Of a stretch of DNA of 64,000 nucleotides, positions 58,045-64,000 are shown piece by piece (position 1 is the first letter of the stretch; each line of letters opens with the position of its first letter). The position numbers and the translations under genes are program-made. Source of the stretch: Pleurostoma richardsiae. Taxonomy: Eukaryota; Ascomycota; Sordariomycetes; Calosphaeriales; Pleurostomataceae. The stretch spans positions 558,001 to 622,000 of the forward strand of contig JANBVO010000015.1 of NCBI GenBank assembly GCA_030052745.1. The letters are read 5' to 3'. Under the pieces are notes generated by a model. That model did not search any database. It saw only the letters and a program-made list of their open reading frames with translations, and was not told where the DNA came from.

Positions 58045-59760
58045 ATGTTCCTCAAGCGACACGGCGGCTCAGCAATGTTGATGAGAATTTCCTCCATCTC
58101 GCTCAATCGCATGACCCGTCCGACATGCATTTTACAAAGTTACAGCCAAAACAATGGCCGATCATTTGGGAGCACGTCGAGGCTGAATGCTCTAAGGCCG
58201 TATTTGCTTGCCGATATTGGTGAAGGTATGTCGTGGTATTCCGCCCCCTCAGCTCGACAGCTTGGGATGCTAGTGTGAATACCAAACGACCACAGGTATC
58301 ACGGAATGTCAGATAATATCATGGGCGGTTAAACAAGGAGACACTGTAAAACAGTTTGATCCAATTTGCGAAGTTCAATCGGACAAAGCTTCCGTAGAGG
58401 TAATGTCTCTGTCTGCCTATGCGAACAATCATCGAGAGCTGGTTTGCAGTTAATTGGCTGCTAACGTCACAGATTACTTCACGATTTGATGGTACAATCA
58501 AAAAGCTGCACTATGAAGAAGGTGATGTGGCTAAGGTTGGCTCGGTAAGATCCTAGTTACGGGGGGGGTACCCGACGAGAATCCGAGGCTGACTGTAGAC
58601 AGACTCTCCTGGACATCGACGTGTCTGATGGTGACGAAGTTCACGATGCACCCTCCACTCCTGCGAAGCTCATGCAGGATGACAACGAAGAAGAAGAGCC
58701 GGTTGACTCGGAACCCCACCATGAGGACGTGGCGGCTTCACCAAGAGTGCCCGGGACAGACTCATCCAGCATTGAGCCCAGGCGTGGTGACTCGAGCCCG
58801 AGTCTTGCCTCGCTGCTAGCAACGCCGGCCGTCAGACGTCTATTAAGAGAGCATGATATCAACATCGCCGATGTCCGGGGAACTGGAAAGGATGGTCGGG
58901 TACTCAAACATGATGTTGCCAGATACGTGGAATCGCAAGTCAACTTTTCCCAGCATGAGAAACAGGAAACACCGCCGTCCAGCAGCGCGCCCGATACCCC
59001 GGGAGTAGACCGAAAAGTAGCTCTGTCACCTATACAGAGCCAGATGTTTAAGTCTATGACCGCGTCGCTGTCGATTCCGCATTTCCTCTACACCCACACT
59101 GTGGACCTAACACTCTTGGCCGATCTGGTCAGACACCACAGAGAGGATACGACGCTGGCTTCACGACTAACAGACATTGCTGGGGCAAGAGTCAAGTTAA
59201 CCTTGCTTCCCTTTGTATTGAAAGCTATTTCACAGGCGGTCAACCGATTCCCGGTCGTGAACTCGTCGCTGCACATGGACGAGCCCAGTAAAGAAAGACC
59301 CGGGTTTTTGATCAAGAATTCTCATCATTTCGGTCTTGCAGTCGACACTCCCAATGGGCTTTTGGTACCAGTGGTTCGCAACGTTCAGAACCACTCGGTC
59401 CTGACCCTGGCATCAGAAATCTCTCGTCTGGCCCAGTTAGCCAAGGCAAGCAAACTGAGTCCGGACGACATGAAGGGCGCCTCTCTTGTAGTTAGCAACA
59501 TCGGTAGCATTGGCGGCAATGTTGTTGGGCCAGTTATTCTCTCTCCCATGACTACAACCATGGCGATTGGGCAGATGGAAGAAGTCCCTGCTTTTGAGAC
59601 CGACAAAGAGGGAGTTGAGAGGATCGTCAAGAAGAAAAGGGCAGTCCTTAATTGGAGTGCCGATCACCGGATTCTTGACGGTGCTACGATGGCCAGATGC
59701 GCGCAGGAAGTGGCTATGTGTTTAGAGAGACCAGAACTACTAGGCTTAGCTCTAAAGTAG
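58045..59760 (+). CDS. Branched-chain 2-oxoacid dehydrogenase E2 (dihydrolipoyl transacylase)
   Basis: Core of the mitochondrial BCKDH complex; transfers the branched acyl group from lipoate to CoA. Exons: 58045-58225, 58296-58399, 58473-58544, 58603-59760; 504 aa. An N-terminal presequence (to about residue 45) precedes the lipoyl domain: [22 protein letters not shown], lipoylated Lys in [24 protein letters not shown]. An acidic linker (residues 125-175) leads to the E1/E3-binding domain, [33 protein letters not shown]. The catalytic domain runs from about 255 and ends with the active-site motif [10 protein letters not shown] second Met 30 nt in is an alternative start. BCKDH-type by [22 protein letters not shown]. 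With E1alpha and E1beta it supplies all complex-specific subunits; E3 is shared with other complexes and is not in the window. Confidence 0.95.
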
Positions 59761-60133
59761 AAGTACGGATAGAGTCGATGTGACAAAATGGCCTCGAGGG
59801 GCAGTCATATCAGCGGCGTCCTCTACTTTTGTGTCTCCTCATTCCTTTTGGGAGGAGGGGAGGCCTATCACTTTACTCTCGTCTTGTTTCGATGATGAAT
59901 TTAGGTCTGTATGGTCGGACTCGCCTAGATATATGCTGAGTCGACTGAGCATCCCATTGTATAGAAACTCAATTACACCAATGGGAATCAACAACTTATC
60001 GGAGGCACAATGTGGTAATCGTGTGCAGTATCTATACCTAAAGGAATGATCTTATCGCTGCTCTACGTTGCGGAAGGTACTGACTGTATCCCGATGCCAC
60101 GGCTAGGATGGTAGGACCTAGTCCAACAAACAG

Positions 60134-60164
<31 letters not shown>

Positions 60165-60552
60165 CTCATTCCAAACCTTGACCGTCACTCTAGTATCTCG
60201 CCGAGGACAAATCAGATGCAACCACGTCTCAACAGCACGCTCTCAATTCAAACAATGGGCAGCCAAGCAAAAGTTCGTGTGCTTTGAAAGCACCGAAGTC
60301 TATCGCAAGTAGCACTGAGATGCGCAGGTTCATGGAATCTACCAACGTCCGTCAAATTCCCAAGCTCAAAGTAAGTCATCGACTACAGGAGCTTATGTTG
60401 TTTCAACTGCCTTGCCGCCTTTCACCAATAGAAGATGTTGTGATGTCAGCGTCAGACACTCAGACTCCCTCTAAACAGGCTTTGAGTGTCCCATTCTCCC
60501 GACGCCTATCGAGGGAAACACGAAGCCAAAGGACTCCCAATGAACCCTTCGC
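59761..60552. other. Convergent intergenic region with poly-T tract
   Basis: Between the 3' ends of E2 (+) and the SnoaL-like gene (-). Contains a 28-T run (60137-60164) and a copy of CCCGATGCCACGG (60090-60102). The 60284-60595 plus-strand frame is a shadow without motif. Confidence 0.55.
60137..60164. repeat. Poly-T homopolymer, 28 nt
   Basis: An uninterrupted run of 28 T. It could be a slippage tract, the remnant of a retroposed poly-A tail read on the other strand, or of uncertain length because of sequencing. Confidence 0.9.
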
Positions 60553-61159
60553 TCACTCCTTGGCCGAGGCGCCTGGAACGGACGCAGCATTCTGATTTCC
60601 ACAGACGTCAGTACTATGGGATCACAAGGAAATTTAGAAGTCGCGTAGAAGATGGAATGAGGTAAAGCTTACCGCATAAACTTGCATGAACTTTATACGA
60701 GGCTGAGGGAGCTCAGGATGAGGAGGTTCGAGCTTGATGTGGCAAGAGAATGCAGAGTCAAGTCCTCTCCCACTTGTGAACTCCACGTATACTGATCCAA
60801 GAAGGACCAGTTCCTGAGTGGTCTCGCTTCCCGAGAATGCTTTCGTAATCACATGCTTCCTCGCCGTGACTACAGTCCAGGCGCTGTCTCTGCTCTTTGA
60901 TATTTCTTGTCTTGAATCAGCTCGGTGTCTTCAAGATGAAACTGCTCAAACCAAATAAAGAATCGCTACCTTCAAAACCTCGAAATGTCCCGCTGGGGCT
61001 GTCAAACACGCCGTCTGTCGAAAAGACATCGGTCGCCATCAGACGGCCCGCATCTGCAGCCTTTGAGTCTGCGAGTTCATAGAACCTAGCGATTAGGTTT
61101 TTCACATTGTGGCTGATATCATCGGAAAGCCACGTGGTGGTCTGTGTTACATAGCTCAT
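60553..61159 (-). CDS. SnoaL/NTF2-like small protein
   Basis: Exons: 60970-61159, 60673-60905, 60553-60591; 153 aa, the standard size of fungal NTF2-fold (SnoaL-like) proteins, which form a cone-shaped pocket and act as isomerases, cyclases, dehydratases or have no known activity. The N-terminal helix ARFYELADSKAADAGRLMATDVF and the following FDSPSGTFRGFE are typical. The second exon opens with EISKSRDSAW, matching the usual fungal family block, then paired strands KHVITKAF and ELVLLGSVYVEF. The first-intron acceptor giving this join is the AAG at 60906. A catalytic Asp/His cannot be assigned. Divergent from the VOC-fold gene across 392 bp. Function unknown; placement at the edge of the BCKDH block suggests a side role in the same pathway. 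Confidence 0.82.
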
Positions 61160-61551
61160 GACTGTGTGGTAGTTGAAAGACGGAGACTCATAGAAGGCTT
61201 TCTTTGAGGTGGTTAAACTCTAGGAGAAGTAAGGTACCAAAATCGGCACTACGGTACGTACATATGCTTATCATATCATGCGACTATCGCCCCTCCTGAC
61301 ATCGGACACGAGACGATCTTCCGAAGTGCCCGCGGTGACGCTCCTCGTACACGGGATCGGCCTCGGGCTCCACGTCATAGTTGGAGTCAAGCGGGCAGGG
61401 CGCCCATTGCATTGTTCCACCTAGCCGACGAAGGCGAAATGAGTTATATCAGTTACAGAGGTGGGAGAGGGGGTCCATTCTGAAAAGCCATACACGACCT
61501 ACATGCTCGACTTGGCCACATCACTCTAGCCCCATCAAAAACCCAGCCAAC
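61160..61551. promoter_or_regulatory. Shared promoter region, SnoaL-like / VOC
   Basis: 392 bp between divergent ATGs. No clear box found; the VOC frame is open upstream to 61381 but without conserved residues. Confidence 0.45.
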
Positions 61552-62151
61552 ATGCCTTCCGTCGACAATCGAAAATTCGATACTCCCAGCGACAAAGTCC
61601 TGAGCCCCTCATCCTTGGCTCACGTTGTGCTGCGAACATCCAACCTTGAGAGAATGGTGGACTTCTACACTTCTTTCCTAGGCGGAACCATCACCTACGG
61701 CAACGATGCGATTTCGTTCATAACCTACGACGAAGAGCATCACCGCGTTGCGCTCCTGGGGATCCCGGACACGAAACCAAAGAACCCCACTACCTGCGGC
61801 TTAGAGCACATCGCCTTTTCTTTCAAGACTCTGTCTGACCTGCTCACGTCCTACCGCCACCGGAAGGAGCGCAACATCAAACCGGTCTGGTGCGTCAACC
61901 ACGGACCTACCACCAGCATCTACTACAAGGACCCGGACGGCAACATGCTCGAGACGCAGGTCGACAACTTTGACACGGTAGACGAGGCCACAGCCTTTAT
62001 GATGAGTGACAGGTTTTCGGAGAATCCGATTGGCACGGACTTTGATGCAGAGGAGATGATCGCAGCGCTACTGGCCGGGAAAGATGAGCAGCTTCTTAAA
62101 ACGCGTGTTGAGATAGGACGGAGAGAAATGCCCGACCTGGCGAGCATGTAA
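61552..62151 (+). CDS. VOC-superfamily metalloenzyme (glyoxalase/extradiol-dioxygenase-like)
   Basis: Single exon, 199 aa, starting at the Met in CCAACATGCC. One vicinal-oxygen-chelate domain of the fungal small dioxygenase/glyoxalase type. The expected metal triad is visible: His in SLAHVVLRTSNL, His in GLEHIAFSF and Glu in GNMLETQVDNF, with the active-site-like YYKDPDGNMLE. This is the arrangement of extradiol (biphenyl-diol-like) dioxygenases and related lactoylglutathione-lyase-like proteins. It could cleave a catechol or act as an isomerase/lyase; the reaction is not predictable. A C-terminal helix of about 60 residues (DFDAEEMIAALL, RREMPDL) extends beyond the core, as is common in fungal members. 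Paired divergently with a SnoaL-like gene. Confidence 0.88.
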   Translation: MPSVDNRKFDTPSDKVLSPSSLAHVVLRTSNLERMVDFYTSFLGGTITYGNDAISFITYDEEHHRVALLGIPDTKPKNPTTCGLEHIAFSFKTLSDLLTSYRHRKERNIKPVWCVNHGPTTSIYYKDPDGNMLETQVDNFDTVDEATAFMMSDRFSENPIGTDFDAEEMIAALLAGKDEQLLKTRVEIGRREMPDLASM

Positions 62152-62275
62152 TCCCTCACTTGGCCATTTGGGAAACGGCCAGAATGCGCGGTCCCGGGGA
62201 AACCCTGCTGGGAGTGGGATTCCAGCGGCTGAATGAGCGACTTTTCGTGCAATTGCTCGGGGTCGGGGTCGGGGT

Positions 62276-62313
<38 letters not shown>

Positions 62314-62687
62314 AGGCTCAGGATTATGTAGAATCTCGTCATAACGGTCGTGGGGTTGCCGGGTCAGCGATCGCAATGTACCGAAGCACACTCGCTCCTC
62401 AAGGGTAAGAATTCAATGCCGGGCCGAATGTAATTGAACAAATCCTGTTTTGGGGATTGACAGCGTTTTGGACAGCATCGAGTGACTGACAGACAAAATA
62501 ATCGCCTAGTTCCGATCGCGATTGACCTAGTCAGGGTCACCGTGGAAATATCAGATCGTAAGATTCATTGTGAAACTCAAAATCGACAGCAGAGAGCCGT
62601 GAACCCCGGACCTATTGAATATATGTGTATGGGGGATTGATATTAAGCCAGAGAGGATCGTCTGTTTCTTTGATGGTTCAGTTCCAT
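62152..62687. other. Convergent intergenic region with hexanucleotide repeat
   Basis: Between the VOC gene (+) and the last regulator (-). Dominated at its left by the GGGCTC repeat. No gene seen. Confidence 0.55.
62255..62322. repeat. GGGCTC hexanucleotide microsatellite
   Basis: About ten imperfect tandem copies (GGGGTC, GGGTTC, then GGGCTC and finally AGGCTC). Read on either strand it would encode Pro-Glu or Arg-Ala dipeptides, which explains spurious low-complexity frames here. Confidence 0.9.
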
Positions 62688-64000
62688 CTAGACGGCCGAG
62701 ACCCAATCTCCTAGCCAATTTGCATGAATGGTGTCACCAGCTGGCGGGGCGAGGAGACCAGCTAGATCAGAGAACAGGGCCTGGTCGTGATGGATGATAC
62801 CCATCCCACTATTGGTACTTTGTGCGTCCGGGTTTTCTTCGTCTTGGAGTGATTCCATCATTGAGGCCCTAATCCTGAGCACCTGGCCATTTGCCGCTCC
62901 AGACTCGGGAAGTTCGTGATGATCCTGAGCAGAATTGGCAGTCTTCATCTGGTTGTTTTCCGCAGCATTGACACAATTCTGGAGTGAAATGGCCCCCTCT
63001 GCAGGGAGGCTATTGTTTTGGACCCGGCTTGACTTCCTTTGATTGTCATTATGAAGCTCATCTTTGGAGTATCTGTTGGTTACGTTCCGTGCTTGCCGGA
63101 CGAATTCGGTTGTTTTTGTGAAGGCAGCTTCACCCGAAGTGACATATTCAAGACGCCCAAAAAAGCCAACAACCGTCTCCATGAGCGCTATGTCACTCTG
63201 GGTTGTTTCATTCGGGGGGTTGGAGACGATGTGGACAAAGATGGTGGTGAGGGCAGTAAACGGGTAGTAGAATATCAGCCTGTTTTGCAACGAAGAGGCA
63301 GGTTAGCGGACACGGATGGACCACGTCGGTGAACACTTAGAGGAATGACCAAGCTTAATTGGGTCAAGACAACGCACGTACCATGCGGGGATGAAACTCT
63401 CGATATCGAGGTGTTTGGTGAGTAAGACCATGGACCTGGCAGCCTCAATATGAGAGGCGTGTAACCCGTTGCTGATCAGGCGTTGTAAGTCCTTGCTCTC
63501 TTGGGTAAAGATGGGTGTGAACCGTCGATAAATGGCACATAATACATAGTAGTAGGATAGATGGAGCACTATGATCTGATCTCGTGATAGACCAAACGTT
63601 TCCATCATTCGATTCGGCGGCTTTCCGGGGCGGATTTCCGCGGGCATGAGACCCAACCATGAATGTAGGTCTTGCAAGAGGTGATTCATTGTCGGAAGCA
63701 GTCGAGGAGACGATGTATACAGAGCGGATGCAGAGTACAGCATTCGCGAGACCTTTCCGCAGATGCGCGACAGCTTGGTAAAGCAGAGAAAAAAGTCGAC
63801 GTTCGAGGTATTGGCTGCCACGGCAGGAGGAGTGGCCCCACGCTGGATGACGACGACGCCTCGCGGGAAGCAGCAGCTGACATCCTCATCGCATATCACC
63901 GCAGGACGGCCGCCTGTCCAGGCAGTATATCACCCAGAACACCCGGTTCCGTTCCCGTTGCTCCTCTTCGGTGAGATTCCACTCGGGAGGTGGGTGGCGG
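62688..64000 (-). CDS. Fungal transcription factor 3 (partial, possibly frameshifted)
   Basis: C-terminal part of a fungal-specific (Zn2Cys6-type) regulator; the DNA-binding end lies beyond the window. Known exon parts: 63382 to about 63925 and 62688-63279, joined by a 102-bp intron (63280-63381) that restores IESFIPAWLIFYYPFTALTTIF. The middle-homology core is clear: FLCFTKLSRICGKVSRMLYSASAL, LHSWLGLMPAEIRP, LSYYYVLCAIYRRF. At about 63925-63945 the conserved block VFWVIYCLDR is read in one frame and RPAVICDED in another, with six to eight usual residues (an SLSLRLG-like stretch) missing. No intron of normal size bridges this. The gene is therefore a recent pseudogene, or there is a sequence error. 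The acidic/Gln-containing C-terminus is intact. It may have regulated the cluster's right end. Confidence 0.75.

Noticed and set aside
62068-62408. Pro-Glu and Arg-Ala dipeptide-repeat proteins
   Set aside because: These are translations of the GGGCTC microsatellite in both directions, with no gene structure.
1-64000. tRNA, rRNA, CRISPR arrays or intact transposons
   Set aside because: None recognised by eye. CRISPR is not expected in a fungus; tR​NA-sized elements could have been missed without a covariance search.

Overview
The window is nuclear DNA of a filamentous ascomycete (Pezizomycotina). Nearly every gene is split by 45-100 bp GT-AG introns with CTAAC/CTGAC-like branch sites, families are typically fungal (Zn2Cys6 regulators, Dal5-type permeases, secreted hydrolases, P450), and there are no operons or Shine-Dalgarno sites. 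The genus cannot be named; short TAGGTA/TACCTA repeats around 28.3-28.5 kb fit, but do not prove, Sordariomycetes-like DNA. I rebuilt 22 genes by hand. All 21 complete models have exon totals divisible by three and conserved joins across introns; the one at the right edge is partial. Nearly all apparent reading-frame breaks are introns; the exception is that partial regulator.

Left part (0.5-21 kb), an assortment: a Dal5-family permease (484-2710, -), a TauD-type 2-oxoglutarate dioxygenase (5052-6295, -), a secreted repeat-containing protein (8545-9420, +), an APC amino-acid/choline-type permease (10158-12346, +), a divergent pair of secreted glycosidases (GH-like 12826-14658, -; GH29 alpha-L-fucosidase 15308-17683, +), and an FAD monooxygenase fused to a large polytopic membrane domain (18528-21231, +).

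Right part (23-62.2 kb), a dense array that looks like one catabolic gene cluster: acetoacetyl-CoA synthetase (+), Zn2Cys6 regulator (-), Zn alcohol dehydrogenase (-), aldehyde dehydrogenase (+), AtuA/DUF1446 protein (+), two head-to-head Baeyer-Villiger-type flavin monooxygenases (-/+), HSL-type alpha/beta hydrolase (-), sugar-porter-type MFS (-), SDR (+), second Zn2Cys6 regulator (+), branched-chain 2-oxoacid dehydrogenase E1beta (-), P450 (+), BCKDH E1alpha (-), BCKDH E2 (+), SnoaL/NTF2-like protein (-), VOC-fold metalloenzyme (+), and a third fungal regulator cut by the window edge (-) with an apparent frameshift.

How they could work together (inference): P450 hydroxylation and SDR/ADH oxidation make a ketone, a BVMO inserts oxygen, the hydrolase opens the ester or lactone, ADH and ALDH oxidise the released alcohol to an acid, AtuA and the dedicated BCKDH handle branched (isoprenoid- or leucine-like) skeletons, and acetoacetyl-CoA synthetase recovers the acetoacetate that leucine/terpenoid-type degradation releases. 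E3, carboxylase, acyl-CoA dehydrogenase and acyl-CoA ligase genes are not in the window. The most notable points are this cluster, the co-located BCKDH E1alpha/E1beta/E2 set around a P450, and the orphan monooxygenase-membrane fusion.
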